Shown here: positions 31,258-40,396 of the stretch, piece by piece
Position numbering within the stretch: position 1 is the stretch's first letter
Layout of the letters: every line of letters begins with the position of its first letter
Assembly: GCA_019638395.1 (NCBI GenBank)
Contig: JAHBTX010000006.1
Location: 186,001-250,000 of the forward strand
From: Cyclobacteriaceae bacterium
GTDB taxonomy: Bacteria > Bacteroidota > Bacteroidia > Cytophagales > Cyclobacteriaceae
Length of the DNA stretch: 64,000 nt
Direction: 5' to 3'
Position numbers and translations under genes: made by a program
The notes under the pieces: model-generated
What the model was told of the DNA's origin: nothing
The model's database searches: none
Seen by the model: the letters and a program-made list of their open reading frames with translations, nothing else

Positions 31258-33687
31258 CTACTTTCTTATTACAGCTCCCATTTTTCCTTCAAAAGCACCC
31301 ATCAACCGCGTCATCACTTTTTCAATCTCATCATCGGTAAGGGTCTTGGATTCATCCAACAGGGTAAAGCCTAACGCATACGCTTTTTTTCCTGCGGGAA
31401 TCTTATCACCCTCATATACATCAAACGCGATAATCTCTTTCACTAATTTTTTCTCAGTAGTTAAAACAAGGGTCCTTATTTCATCGAATGTAACTTGTTT
31501 ATCCAATACCAACGAAAGATCGCGTCTTACTTCCGGGAATTTGGGTACTTCCTGCACAACGAACTTAGGGTTTGCCGATCTGAAAAGCAAGGCAGTGTTT
31601 AAGTCGGCATAAAAAATCTCCTGCTTAATGCCGAAATCTTTGGTGAGGCTTGTTTTTACCTTGCCCAGCTTGCCAATTTCTTTATTACCCTTCATTAATT
31701 TCATACCGTATTCAAACAACGGATCTTCCAACTTCTCTTGTTTCAGATTTTCGAGATTTACCTTGTCCAGCAATTGAACCACTTGCTGGGCCAGATCATA
31801 ATATGTTACAGCTTTGGTTTTAGCTTGCCAGTTTTCGGTTTCTGTGTAGCCGCTCATGTAAAGAGCAAGACGCTCTTCTTCTGTATAGCGTTTGGTTACA
31901 TCTTCACCAGACTCATTCTTCCAGTAAATTTTTCCAAACTCAAATAACTTCAGGTCTTTTTGTTTGCGGTTGATGTTGTAGGCACAAACTTCGAGGCCGG
32001 TAAACAACATGGTTTGTCTTAAAATGCCTTGTTCCTCGCTTAGTTTATTCAGCATTTCAACAGGTGTGCCGGTAAAGGTTAGGTTATGCTTTTGCTGATA
32101 CGCCACATTGGTAAGGGAATTGGTTAAGATTTCGTAGAAACCATTTCCAACCAATTGGCTACTAAGTGTACGCTTAAACTTATTACTGTCTTTTTCAGGG
32201 AACTCAGCTAAATAATCGGTGCCGGCTATTTCAGTAAGTTCAATGTTATTAAATCCATAAATACGCAGAATTTCTTCCACTACATCGGCTTCTTGCAGTA
32301 CATCCACACGATAAGGCGGAACGGAAACTGTAAACGTTTCGACTTCTTTTTGAACAATGGCGATCTCCAGATTTTCAAGAATGGTAAAAACTTCTTCGCG
32401 CGGAATATTTTTTCCAATCAACCGGGTAATGTGTTTATCCTTTACGGAGATTAATCGGTTTTCGACCTTGTTCGGATATACATCCACCACATCAGAAGAA
32501 ATGGTTCCGCCTGCAATTTCTTTAATCAGCAACGCAGCTCGCTTCAATGCATACACAGTCATGTTCGGATCGGTACCGCGTTCAAAGCGAAAGGATGCAT
32601 CGGTTTTTAATTGATGATGCATACCGGTTTTGCGTACATAATCGGCAGAGAAGTATGCGCTCTCTAAAAATATATTTTTGGTCGTGGCAGTAATTCCCGA
32701 TTTTATTCCACCAAACACACCGGCAATACACATCGGCTCTGCTGTATTACAAATCATCAAATCGTTCGCGGTAAGCGTACGCTCTTTATCGTCTAGCGTT
32801 TTGAATTTTGTTCCGGCAGGTAATGTTCTTACAATTACTTTTTTACCGGTAATCCGATCGGCATCAAAAGCATGTAAAGGCTGACCGGTTTCGTGTAATA
32901 CAAAATTGGTAATATCAACAATGTTATTGATGGGCGAGAGGCCAATGGATTTTAACCGGTTCTTCAACCACTCGGGCGATTCACTTATTGTAACTCCTGA
33001 AATAGTTACCGCTGAATAACGCGGACAAGCCGCAGTATTTTCTACTTCAACCGGAATAGCGAGATTATTATTTTCAATCTTGAACCCATCAACAACTGGG
33101 ATGTTAAGTGCGCGATTCTTTGCGGCTTTAATATCGCGGGCAACGCCTATATGCGAAGCGGCATCGGCCCGGTTGGGCGTTAATCCAATCTCAATTACAA
33201 AGTCGGTTTGTACATTGAAGTACTCGGCAGCTGGTGTTCCGTTAGCAGCCTTGGTATTTAATACCATAATTCCCGCATGACTTTCGCCTAATCCAATTTC
33301 ATCTTCGGCACAAATCATCCCTTCTGAAACTTCGCCCCGGATTTTTGTTGCTTTAATAGTAAAGGAGTCGCCTTTTGTTGGGTGAACGGTGGTACCAGGC
33401 AAGGCCACTACTACTTTTTGTCCGGCAGCTACATTGGCAGCACCACATACAATGGGTAAAACTTTATCACCAACATTAACCGTAGTAACCGAAAGTTTAT
33501 CGGCATTGGGATGTTTGCCACATGTAAGCACTTCGCCAATTACCAGACCTGCAAGTCCACCTTTAACGGTTTCAAAAGCCTCTACACTTTCTACTTCCAG
33601 GCCGGTGGAGGTTAGCACTTTACCAATGTCTTCAGCTGATTCGGGTATATCGATGTATTGCTTAAGCCAGTTATAGGAAATCTTCAT
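31258..33687 (-). CDS. pheT: Phenylalanine-tRNA ligase beta subunit
   Basis: 809 residues, full length. tRNA-binding OB domain at about 40-150 (GEVLTCGKHPNADKLSVTTV), B3/B4 editing domain (about 210-380), B5 domain (about 400-475), catalytic-like core, and a C-terminal anticodon-binding FDX-ACB domain (VPKFPEVRRDLSLVLDKQVT to the end). It pairs with PheS, which is not in this window, to charge tRNA-Phe. A TACTTTTG box lies 20 bases upstream of the ATG. Confidence 0.95.
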   Translation of the reverse strand: MKISYNWLKQYIDIPESAEDIGKVLTSTGLEVESVEAFETVKGGLAGLVIGEVLTCGKHPNADKLSVTTVNVGDKVLPIVCGAANVAAGQKVVVALPGTTVHPTKGDSFTIKATKIRGEVSEGMICAEDEIGLGESHAGIMVLNTKAANGTPAAEYFNVQTDFVIEIGLTPNRADAASHIGVARDIKAAKNRALNIPVVDGFKIENNNLAIPVEVENTAACPRYSAVTISGVTISESPEWLKNRLKSIGLSPINNIVDITNFVLHETGQPLHAFDADRITGKKVIVRTLPAGTKFKTLDDKERTLTANDLMICNTAEPMCIAGVFGGIKSGITATTKNIFLESAYFSADYVRKTGMHHQLKTDASFRFERGTDPNMTVYALKRAALLIKEIAGGTISSDVVDVYPNKVENRLISVKDKHITRLIGKNIPREEVFTILENLEIAIVQKEVETFTVSVPPYRVDVLQEADVVEEILRIYGFNNIELTEIAGTDYLAEFPEKDSNKFKRTLSSQLVGNGFYEILTNSLTNVAYQQKHNLTFTGTPVEMLNKLSEEQGILRQTMLFTGLEVCAYNINRKQKDLKLFEFGKIYWKNESGEDVTKRYTEEERLALYMSGYTETENWQAKTKAVTYYDLAQQVVQLLDKVNLENLKQEKLEDPLFEYGMKLMKGNKEIGKLGKVKTSLTKDFGIKQEIFYADLNTALLFRSANPKFVVQEVPKFPEVRRDLSLVLDKQVTFDEIRTLVLTTEKKLVKEIIAFDVYEGDKIPAGKKAYALGFTLLDESKTLTDDEIEKVMTRLMGAFEGKMGAVIRK

Positions 33688-33706
33688 GCGAAAAAAATCA
33701 GAACCC

Positions 33707-33714
33707 CAAAAGTA
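33707..33714 (-). promoter_or_regulatory. -7 promoter box of pheT
   Basis: On the minus strand TACTTTTG matches TAnnTTTG, 19 bases before the ATG. No TTG was seen at the usual -33 spacing. Confidence 0.4.
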
Positions 33715-33719
33715 CGGGT

Positions 33720-33956
33720 TTAAGAGGTCTTTTCTAATAGCGCAACAAACTCATCCGGAGTCAGTTTTATCTCTCTTAAAATCTTATGGATCAATGGCCT
33801 ACCTAAATCTCTGCCGGGATGGTGTGGGAGTGTAGTGTAGCGGCCATCCGGATGACGATAAAATGCGTGACTTCCCTTTTGACGAACATAGACGAACCCG
33901 ATTTTTAATAAGAGTTTTTCAAATTGTTTTGAATCGATAATGGGTAGTCTGCTCAT
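33720..33956 (-). CDS. hicA: HicA toxin (mRNA interferase)
   Basis: 78 residues. The double-stranded RNA-binding-like HicA fold: VRQKGSHAFYRHPDGRYTTL with the likely catalytic His30, then HHPGRDLGRPLIHKIL. HicA toxins cleave mRNA when freed from the HicB antitoxin. It lies 68 bases after hicB on the same strand, which fits an antitoxin-first operon. Confidence 0.85.
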   Translation of the reverse strand: MSRLPIIDSKQFEKLLLKIGFVYVRQKGSHAFYRHPDGRYTTLPHHPGRDLGRPLIHKILREIKLTPDEFVALLEKTS

Positions 33957-34024
33957 ACGGATTTAAAATTTTCGACTAAACTAAATCCGGTCGTAAATGA
34001 ATTTTAGAACGATCCTGTTGGTAA

Positions 34025-34258
34025 TCAAAACTCAACCATAATTTGCTGAGTACCAATAAATTCAGATTGTATTTTCTCCAAGTCAATTTCAGCAATTTCC
34101 TCCAGACAAAGTGAAGCAACCTCCTCCAGATTCTTCGAAAGTTCATCCAATGTGGCTGCCTGAGTATGTGCACCAGGAAGCGATGGAATGTATCCAATAA
34201 ACAAACCTGTTTCAGAATCCTTTTCTATTGTGGCCGTGAATGTAAATTTTCCTTTCAT
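34025..34258 (-). CDS. hicB: HicB antitoxin
   Basis: 77 residues. A partial RNase H-like HicB fold: FTATIEKDSETGLFIGYIPS, LPGAHTQAATLDELSKNLEE and a helical end. It lacks a C-terminal DNA-binding domain, so regulation of the operon may need another factor or HicA itself. It neutralises the HicA toxin encoded just downstream. Confidence 0.8.
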   Translation of the reverse strand: MKGKFTFTATIEKDSETGLFIGYIPSLPGAHTQAATLDELSKNLEEVASLCLEEIAEIDLEKIQSEFIGTQQIMVEF

Positions 34259-34282
34259 TTTTCGAAGTTAACAAATTCTCCT

Positions 34283-34909
34283 TTACGGATGATAACTCAT
34301 CTCACCTGCACGAATGGCTACCTTTAATAGGTTTTCTTTGGGCGGAAACGGGCAGGAGTACTTATCGTTGTAAGCGCAATAAGGATTGTAGGCAAGATTA
34401 AAATCCAGCTCGATTGTTTTTGCTGCCGGTACTTTTTTTACATCGAGGTAGCGACCGGCTCCGTACGTCTCGCGGCCACTGGTTTCATCCGAAAATGCCA
34501 GAAACAATTTACCGCGTTGCGGGCCCATTTCCATTACTTCCAATATTAACAGTTGATTTTGTACACCATCTAACTCAAACTCTGCGAAAGCATACTCTAA
34601 ATATTTTTGTTCCTTACCATCGCTGGTAGCAAGTATCACCACTTTTTTGCCATCAATCGGTTTTAGTTTTGCTTTGATGCGATAACCGATATCAACCGGA
34701 AAAAAATTTAATCCTTCAAAAGCCATGCTATCCTTACGGAAAGGAGAACCCACACCATCCTTCATAAATTTTTCGGCCTCAGCGCGTTCCTGTTGGATAA
34801 ATTCCATATACCCCTCGTCAGTCGATGTGGTATTGTTTTGCATGGAGTAGATCACAAATCCAGCTATGGCTACAGTCAATACAATAACAATTAGTTTCGA
34901 AGTTTTCAT
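34283..34909 (-). CDS. DUF1684 protein
   Basis: 208 residues from the ATG at 34909, which overlaps the stop of the upstream serine hydrolase (ATGA). N-terminal membrane anchor or signal (MKTSKLIVIVLTVAIAGFVI). Typical DUF1684 motifs: RAEAEKFMKDGVGSPFRKDS near residue 40 and the highly conserved NPYCAYNDKYSCPFPPKENL near the end, which holds two Cys. Function unknown; likely periplasmic. Confidence 0.8.
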   Translation of the reverse strand: MKTSKLIVIVLTVAIAGFVIYSMQNNTTSTDEGYMEFIQQERAEAEKFMKDGVGSPFRKDSMAFEGLNFFPVDIGYRIKAKLKPIDGKKVVILATSDGKEQKYLEYAFAEFELDGVQNQLLILEVMEMGPQRGKLFLAFSDETSGRETYGAGRYLDVKKVPAAKTIELDFNLAYNPYCAYNDKYSCPFPPKENLLKVAIRAGEMSYHP

Positions 34910-36231
34910 TGATGCGAGATTGCTGAGGCCGGACTGGTGTGTTTTACAAATAGCGGGTTGTGCAGGTTTTGCCAATACCAAATCGAATCTGCTTTTTGTG
35001 AATAGCGTTTAAAAAATTCTGGTACCGAAAGATCGGCTAAGTTGCCGGGCGAATTGGTAAGTACACAAATGGCAATTTTATTTTTCTGATCGATGGCTAC
35101 CTCACTACGATACCCGTTAACATAACCTCCATGGTAAAGCAATTGGTCGTTTTGAAAATTGATAACCCGCCAACCCAACGCATAGTAAGATGAGCGTGGA
35201 CGTTTCCACCGATTAAAATTCCGGTTTTTGGAAATTGCCTTTACCTGAGGTTCGAATATTTCAGTTAATGCTGTGTCAGCCATAATTTCTTTGCCTCCTG
35301 TTAGCAACGATTTTAACCACAAGGCCATATCAGCAATGCTGGCATTTACACCGCCCGCAGGCGAAACATTGTAATACGTATCGGAGATGGGCACGGGCAT
35401 CCATTGCTTACGCACAACGTGGTGCGGTTGCGCTACATTAGGGTGATTCATAATGGCGAGATACGAAGCCGAGCTGCTGTACATACCTAATGGCTTGAAT
35501 ACATTTTCGGTAAGGGCACGTTCAAAGGTTTGGCGTGTGGCATTCTCCACTACTTTTTCTATTAGGCTGTAGCCTACATTCTGATAGCTATAAACCTGAC
35601 CGGGCTCACCAAAAAGTTTTACAGTTTTTAAGCTTGCCAATAATGTATCCAGCGGCAAGTGCTCTTCTATCATGTTGGTGTAGGCATGATAGGGCAAACC
35701 GGTAGTGTGCGAAAGCACATGTCTTATTGTTACTTTGTTGGTATGCTCTGGGGAGATAAGTTGAAACTGCGGATAATATTTTAGAATCGGATCGTCCCAA
35801 TTAATAAGCTGATCGCTTACCAATGCGCCCGCCAATACCGAGGCAAAACATTTTGAAACGGAGCCTAACCTGAAAACGGTATGAACATCAATCGAATCGG
35901 TGGTGCCCGCTTGTTTCAAACCAAAGCCTTTTAAAAAAACAACAGATGTATCGTGAATAATGGCTACCGCTGCACCAGGAGCCATGCCCCGCGCAATTGC
36001 GTTGCTGATAAACTCGTTATACGAATCCAACACGTTTTGCAGATGTGGATTGTTGGTTGCTTCAAGCTCCACTGCTGTTACAGGTGCAGCAAGTGTTACC
36101 TCACTTGAATCTGGTTCTTGATTTACAGCCTTTACTGCGGCAGTGGTATTTTCATCCTGCGTTGGCAAATACATAAAGCCAACAAACAAGATCACCAACA
36201 CACCAATCAAAACGCTATACCCAATTTTCAT
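34906..36231 (-). CDS. Serine hydrolase, beta-lactamase fold
   Basis: 441 residues. Membrane anchor or signal (about 5-22), then the catalytic domain with SxxK as SVSK in FRLGSVSKCFASVLAGAL, the YxN motif YQN in YSYQNVGYSL, and HGG (YHGGYVNGYRSE) as third motif. Class C beta-lactamase/DD-peptidase family; true activity cannot be told. It overlaps RadC upstream and DUF1684 downstream by four bases each, so these three genes form one operon. Confidence 0.8.
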   Translation of the reverse strand: MKIGYSVLIGVLVILFVGFMYLPTQDENTTAAVKAVNQEPDSSEVTLAAPVTAVELEATNNPHLQNVLDSYNEFISNAIARGMAPGAAVAIIHDTSVVFLKGFGLKQAGTTDSIDVHTVFRLGSVSKCFASVLAGALVSDQLINWDDPILKYYPQFQLISPEHTNKVTIRHVLSHTTGLPYHAYTNMIEEHLPLDTLLASLKTVKLFGEPGQVYSYQNVGYSLIEKVVENATRQTFERALTENVFKPLGMYSSSASYLAIMNHPNVAQPHHVVRKQWMPVPISDTYYNVSPAGGVNASIADMALWLKSLLTGGKEIMADTALTEIFEPQVKAISKNRNFNRWKRPRSSYYALGWRVINFQNDQLLYHGGYVNGYRSEVAIDQKNKIAICVLTNSPGNLADLSVPEFFKRYSQKADSIWYWQNLHNPLFVKHTSPASAISHQ

Positions 36232-36929
36232 ATCAGCCCTTCATCTGCAAAACTAAAATAATTCCGGTTAGCGATAATCAGGTGGTCGAGCAGTTGCACT
36301 TCCAGAAATTTACCAGCTTCCTTAAGCTTTCGTGTTAAATCAATATCGCTCTGGCTTGGTTTCAGGTTACCCGATGGATGGTTGTGTGCTACAATCACAC
36401 CTGTTGCCAGGTCTTCCAATGCCAGCTTATAAATAATTTTTGGATCGGCCACGGTGCCCGAAACGCCACCTTCGCTAATACGTTTCTTTTTTATCACCTG
36501 GTGCATGCGGTTAAGCAGCAGCACCCAAAATTCTTCATGTGGTAAATCCATCAGATCGCCTTGAATAAGTTCAAAGGCATCTTTGGAACTGCTTATTTTA
36601 GGTTTCTCTTCAACATCTTGTGCTTTGCGCCTGCGGCCCAGTTCCAGCGCAGCTACAATGGTAATAGCTTTTGCTTCGCCAATGCCTTTAATTTTCATCA
36701 GGTCTTTCACACTCAGTCGCGCCAATTCATTCAAATTGTTTTTACCGAGCAACAAAACTTTTTTAGCCAATTCAACAGCCGAGGTTTTGGTGGTACCCGA
36801 ACCAATAAGAATAGCCACCAGTTCGGCTTCGCTTAGCGCGGATGTACCCTTGAGCAGAAGTTTTTCGCGGGGTCGGTCTTCAGGCGACCACTCGCGGATG
36901 TTAAGCGGCTTGCTGTCTTCTATTTTCAC
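36228..36929 (-). CDS. radC: RadC family protein (JAMM domain)
   Basis: 233 residues. N-terminal helix-hairpin-helix region (RLSVKDLMKIKGIGEAKAIT, about 65-85) and a JAB/MPN metalloprotease-like domain with HNHPSGNLKPSQSDIDLT holding the metal-binding HxH and Asp. The conserved end is LLDHLIIANRNYFSFADEG. The exact role of RadC is unsettled; it is not required for repair in E. coli. Overlaps the serine hydrolase gene. Confidence 0.9.
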   Translation of the reverse strand: MKIEDSKPLNIREWSPEDRPREKLLLKGTSALSEAELVAILIGSGTTKTSAVELAKKVLLLGKNNLNELARLSVKDLMKIKGIGEAKAITIVAALELGRRRKAQDVEEKPKISSSKDAFELIQGDLMDLPHEEFWVLLLNRMHQVIKKKRISEGGVSGTVADPKIIYKLALEDLATGVIVAHNHPSGNLKPSQSDIDLTRKLKEAGKFLEVQLLDHLIIANRNYFSFADEGLI

Positions 36930-36960
36930 ATTATAAAATTAGAAAATCGAATTTAACACT

Positions 36961-37581
36961 CTAATTATAGGGTGGCAGGATGTAACCCAGCCCAACCTGA
37001 AAGTTGGTTTTTACATGCTGTGGTTTATAACTCGAGGTGATTGGAAAGTTACTTGCTTGTTTAAATCCGTGATAGTAACGACTCCAAATAGCAATTCTAT
37101 TGGCAGCTAAAAAGCGAATGCCGCCATTCATTCCGGCCTCCAGCTTGTTAGAAAAAATCTGATCCAGGTTTTTAGACAAATCATTGGGGTTTTCTGAGGC
37201 CGATAACCGATATAAGAAGGAGGGGCCTATTTCAATGCTTAGTAGCCTGTTTGATAAACCCATCACAAGCAGTACAGGCGCTTCAATTAAGTTGAGATTG
37301 ATTCGGGTGGAGGTGGCTGGGTTATTATTGAAATTCCGCGAGTTAACCCGCATTTGTATAAATTGAAACCCGGTATGCAGCGCACCTTTTTTGTTGATGT
37401 TTGTTTCCACGAAGCCCCCCAAGTGAAAAGCGTAATTATTTTCAAAATATCGATTAGGTAAAAAGGGTGCGTACTCAAGATGAATGGAATTAAGATTTGC
37501 GCCACCCCGTATTCCCCAATGGGTTTGGGCCTCAGCAGCTAAACTTGCCAGAAACATTATTATAAGTGTGCAGAAGCGCAT
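36961..37581 (-). CDS. Outer-membrane beta-barrel protein (PorT-like)
   Basis: 206 residues from the ATG at 37581, which gives a clean signal peptide (MRFCTLIIMFLASLAAEAQ). HWGIRGGANLNSIHLEY is the usual first strand of the small OMP_b-brl/PorT barrels, and the sequence ends GLGYILPPYN. Eight strands are likely. The function of such barrels in gliding Bacteroidota varies (PorT is a type IX secretion factor), so no role is assigned. Confidence 0.7.
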   Translation of the reverse strand: MRFCTLIIMFLASLAAEAQTHWGIRGGANLNSIHLEYAPFLPNRYFENNYAFHLGGFVETNINKKGALHTGFQFIQMRVNSRNFNNNPATSTRINLNLIEAPVLLVMGLSNRLLSIEIGPSFLYRLSASENPNDLSKNLDQIFSNKLEAGMNGGIRFLAANRIAIWSRYYHGFKQASNFPITSSYKPQHVKTNFQVGLGYILPPYN

Positions 37582-37626
37582 TGTTTTAACAGCTAACGTA
37601 TTTAGTTCTAAAAAATTACGCATAAA

Positions 37627-37662
37627 AAAACCCTCCCCAACCGAAGTCAGGGAGGGAAAAAT
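37627..37662 (-). terminator. Terminator of rpsT
   Basis: CCCTCCC/GGGAGGG stem with a 12-base loop and runs of T on the minus strand, immediately after rpsT. Confidence 0.85.
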
Positions 37663-37675
37663 AATATCTGAATTC

Positions 37676-37930
37676 TTACGCTAAAGCGTTTACGCGCTTG
37701 GTAAGCTGCGATTTCTGATTGGCGGCTTTTTTCCAATGAATGATATTCTTCTTAGCCAGTTTATCAATCATAGAAGATACTTCCTTCAAAAGGGCTTGCG
37801 CCTCATCTTTCTTGGTAGTAGCGTTCAATTTCTTGATTTGTGTACGGGTGGTCTTAGCCTGATAGCGGTTTCTTACGCGCTTGGTTTCGTTTGCCCGGAT
37901 TCTTTTCTCTGCTGATTTATGATTTGCCAT
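37676..37930 (-). CDS. rpsT: 30S ribosomal protein S20
   Basis: 84 residues from the ATG at 37930 (MANHKSAEKRIRANETKRVR), full length for S20. Basic, helical; binds 16S rRNA. It has a textbook promoter 24 bases upstream and a strong terminator, so it is transcribed alone. Confidence 0.95.
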   Translation of the reverse strand: MANHKSAEKRIRANETKRVRNRYQAKTTRTQIKKLNATTKKDEAQALLKEVSSMIDKLAKKNIIHWKKAANQKSQLTKRVNALA

Positions 37931-37953
37931 AATGCTTTTTTCAAAACGGACTG

Positions 37954-37984
37954 CAAAAATAAGCGCAATAATCGGAAATGCAAA
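37954..37984 (-). promoter_or_regulatory. Bacteroidota-type promoter of rpsT
   Basis: TTTG (37984..37981) and TATTTTTG (37961..37954) on the minus strand are separated by exactly 19 bases, the canonical TTG-N19-TAnnTTTG spacing, with the ATG 24 bases further on. This is one of the best promoters in the window. Confidence 0.8.
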
Positions 37985-38021
37985 CGCGGCCACTCCAATC
38001 ACTTTGAATATCTTTATAGAT

Positions 38022-38993
38022 ATGCAAAAAAGGTTGTTTTTGTTGCTGATTGGGCTTCTTTGCCTGCTTCCGATGGGTTTTCGGTGGGGCTTTTTTGCCC
38101 ACAAAAAGATTAACCGTTTGGCCGTGTTTACGCTTCCGGCAGATATGGCCAGCTTTTATAAGAAAAACATCGATTTTATTACCGAAGCAGCCGTAAACCC
38201 CGACCGCAGGCGTTATGCCGTGGTGGATGAAGCTCCGAGGCACTATATCGACCTGGATGATTATGGCGATAGTGCAGTTTACAAATTACCCCGCTATTGG
38301 AATCAGGCCGTTGAAAAATTTGGAGAAGACTCGCTTAAAGCCAAAGGCATCGTACCCTGGCATATTTATCGGGTGTACCAGCAATTGAAAGAAGCGTTTT
38401 TGTTGAATGATCCGGATCGCATTCTTCGGCTTTCGGCCGATTTGGGGCACTATGTAGCCGATGCCCATGTTCCATTGCATACCACCAAAAATTACGATGG
38501 CCAGCTAACCAACCAAGTAGGTATTCATGGTTTTTGGGAATCGCGGTTGCCCGAATTGTTTTATGAGGAGTACGATTTTTATGTGGGTCCGGCAACTTAT
38601 TTACCCAATGTGCAACAAACCGTTTGGCAGATCATAGAACAATCGCATTTGGCTGTTGATTCGGTACTTCGCTTTGAACAACAATTGGCTTCCACGAACG
38701 AAAGATTCAGTTTTGAAACCAAAGGCAAACAAACTGTAAAAGTGTATGGTCAGGAATATGCGCAGAAGTATCACCGCATGTTGAATGGCATGGTTGAGCG
38801 GATGTTTCGCAATAGTGTAAAACAAACGGGTAACATCTGGTACACCGCCTGGGTGGATGCCGGGCAACCTGATTTAAAAAGACTAATTGATTACAAACCG
38901 TCCGAACAAGAGTTGGAGAAACGTAAGCAGGAATTACTACTTTGGCGTGAGCAAACCGTAAAATCCAGAAATCATGAATCTACCGAAAATTAA
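38022..38993 (+). CDS. Zinc-dependent phospholipase C/S1-P1 nuclease-fold protein
   Basis: 323 residues from the ATG at 38022, giving a signal peptide (MQKRLFLLLIGLLCLLPMGF). After it come WGFFAHKKINRLAVF with the first His ligand, DLGHYVADAHVPLHTTKNYD and QVGIHGFWESRLPE, matching the Zn-binding helices of the phospholipase C/S1-P1 nuclease fold. Exported enzyme, substrate unknown. Its 3' end overlaps the glucanase gene by 20 bases, so the two are co-transcribed. Confidence 0.75.
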   Translation: MQKRLFLLLIGLLCLLPMGFRWGFFAHKKINRLAVFTLPADMASFYKKNIDFITEAAVNPDRRRYAVVDEAPRHYIDLDDYGDSAVYKLPRYWNQAVEKFGEDSLKAKGIVPWHIYRVYQQLKEAFLLNDPDRILRLSADLGHYVADAHVPLHTTKNYDGQLTNQVGIHGFWESRLPELFYEEYDFYVGPATYLPNVQQTVWQIIEQSHLAVDSVLRFEQQLASTNERFSFETKGKQTVKVYGQEYAQKYHRMLNGMVERMFRNSVKQTGNIWYTAWVDAGQPDLKRLIDYKPSEQELEKRKQELLLWREQTVKSRNHESTEN

Positions 38994-40323
38994 AACATCT
39001 CTGTTGGCATGTGTGGTGATGGCCATGTGTGCATGTTCTTCGCAAAAGCCAGCAGATGTTGCTGATGAAAAAACAATTAGCGATGATTCACTTTTTACAC
39101 TGGTGCAATACAAAACCTTTCAATATTTCTGGGATGGTGCCGAGCCGGTTTCAGGTGGTGCGCGCGAGCGGTTTCATGCCGACAACATTTATCCTGAAAA
39201 TGATAAACACATTATTACCAGTGGCGGAACAGGCTTTGGTGTGATGGCGATATTAGTTGGGATTGAACGCAACTTCATTACGCGCGAACAAGGCGTAGCG
39301 CATCTTGAAAAACTAACTACATTTTTAGAAAAAGCAGATCGTTTTAAAGGTGTGTGGCCGCATTGGATGAATGGCGAAACCGGAGAAGTAAAACCTTTCA
39401 GTCCTAATGATAACGGTGGCGATTTGGTAGAAACCGCTTATCTCGTTCAGGGTTTGTTATGCGTACGCCAATATTTTAAAGATGGCAATGATCGCGAAAA
39501 AGCCTTGGCCGCACGCATTGATAAACTGTGGCGCGAAGTGGAATGGGATTGGTATCGCAGAGGTGGACAAAATGTACTCTACTGGCATTGGTCGCCCGAT
39601 AAAGAGTGGAAAATGAATTTTCCACTGGAAGGTTATAATGAATGTTTGATAACCTATGTGCTCGCGGCAGCATCGCCCACGCATAAAGTTCCGGCTATTG
39701 CCTATCACGAAGGTTGGTCGCGCAAAGGCGCAATGAAAAATGATTCGGCACATCAGCAATACGGTTATCACCTCGACCTGAAACATAATTATGCGCAACA
39801 GTTTGGCGGGCCCTTGTTCTGGTCGCATTATTCTTTTTTGGGATTAGATCCGCGCAAGCTAAAAGACAAGTATGCCGATTACTGGCAACACAATGTAAAT
39901 CACACACTCATCAATTATCAATACTGTGTAGAAAATCCGAAAGGCTTTAAAGGTTATAGTAAAGACAACTGGGGATTAACTGCCAGCTATTCTGTAAAAG
40001 GTTATGCAGCCCATAGTCCTAATGAAGATTTGGGAGTGATTTCACCTACAGCTGCACTCTCATCATTCCCTTATACACCAGAACAAAGCATGGCTGCGAT
40101 GAAACATTTTTATTTTGAGTTAGGTGATAAAATTATGGGCGACTATGGATTTTATGATGCCTTTAGTGAACAAGAGAATTGGTACCCTACCCGGTACCTG
40201 GCTATTGATCAGGGCCCCATTGTGGTTATGATGGAAAATCAGCGCACCGGTTTGCTCTGGAATTTATTTATGAGTTGTCCAGAGGTACAGGATGGCTTGA
40301 AGGAGTTGGGGTTTAGTTATTGA
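38974..40323 (+). CDS. Glycoamylase-like protein, probable GH144 endo-beta-1,2-glucanase
   Basis: 449 residues. Lipoprotein signal with Cys in VVMAMCACSS. The (alpha/alpha)6 barrel of the Glycoamylase domain: FQYFWDGAEPVSGGARERF, TGFGVMAILVGIERNFITRE, GPLFWSHYSFLGLDPRKLKD and DYGFYDAFSEQENWYPTRYL. Bacteroidota members of this type hydrolyse beta-1,2-glucans (GH144). Likely anchored in the outer membrane or periplasm. The GH family call is by eye. Confidence 0.75.
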   Translation: MNLPKIKTSLLACVVMAMCACSSQKPADVADEKTISDDSLFTLVQYKTFQYFWDGAEPVSGGARERFHADNIYPENDKHIITSGGTGFGVMAILVGIERNFITREQGVAHLEKLTTFLEKADRFKGVWPHWMNGETGEVKPFSPNDNGGDLVETAYLVQGLLCVRQYFKDGNDREKALAARIDKLWREVEWDWYRRGGQNVLYWHWSPDKEWKMNFPLEGYNECLITYVLAAASPTHKVPAIAYHEGWSRKGAMKNDSAHQQYGYHLDLKHNYAQQFGGPLFWSHYSFLGLDPRKLKDKYADYWQHNVNHTLINYQYCVENPKGFKGYSKDNWGLTASYSVKGYAAHSPNEDLGVISPTAALSSFPYTPEQSMAAMKHFYFELGDKIMGDYGFYDAFSEQENWYPTRYLAIDQGPIVVMMENQRTGLLWNLFMSCPEVQDGLKELGFSY

Positions 40324-40396
40324 AAAGGTTTACAACCTTTTGAAGCTTGGTAGAAAAGGTTGTAAACCTTAGTTGGTCATAAAGGTTGTCAACCTT
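40324..40396. repeat. Three copies of an AAGGTT-AACCTT palindrome
   Basis: AAAGGTT-TAC-AACCTTT (40324..40340), AAAAGGTT-GTA-AACCTT (40354..40370) and AAAGGTTGTCAACCTT (40381..40396), in a row between two converging genes. The third covers the stop of 40395..40685. It may act as terminator or be a small dispersed repeat. Confidence 0.75.

Noticed and set aside
37932-38021. Longer N-terminus of the phospholipase C-like protein
   Set aside because: The first 30 codons lie across the rpsT promoter; the ATG at 38022 gives a proper signal peptide.
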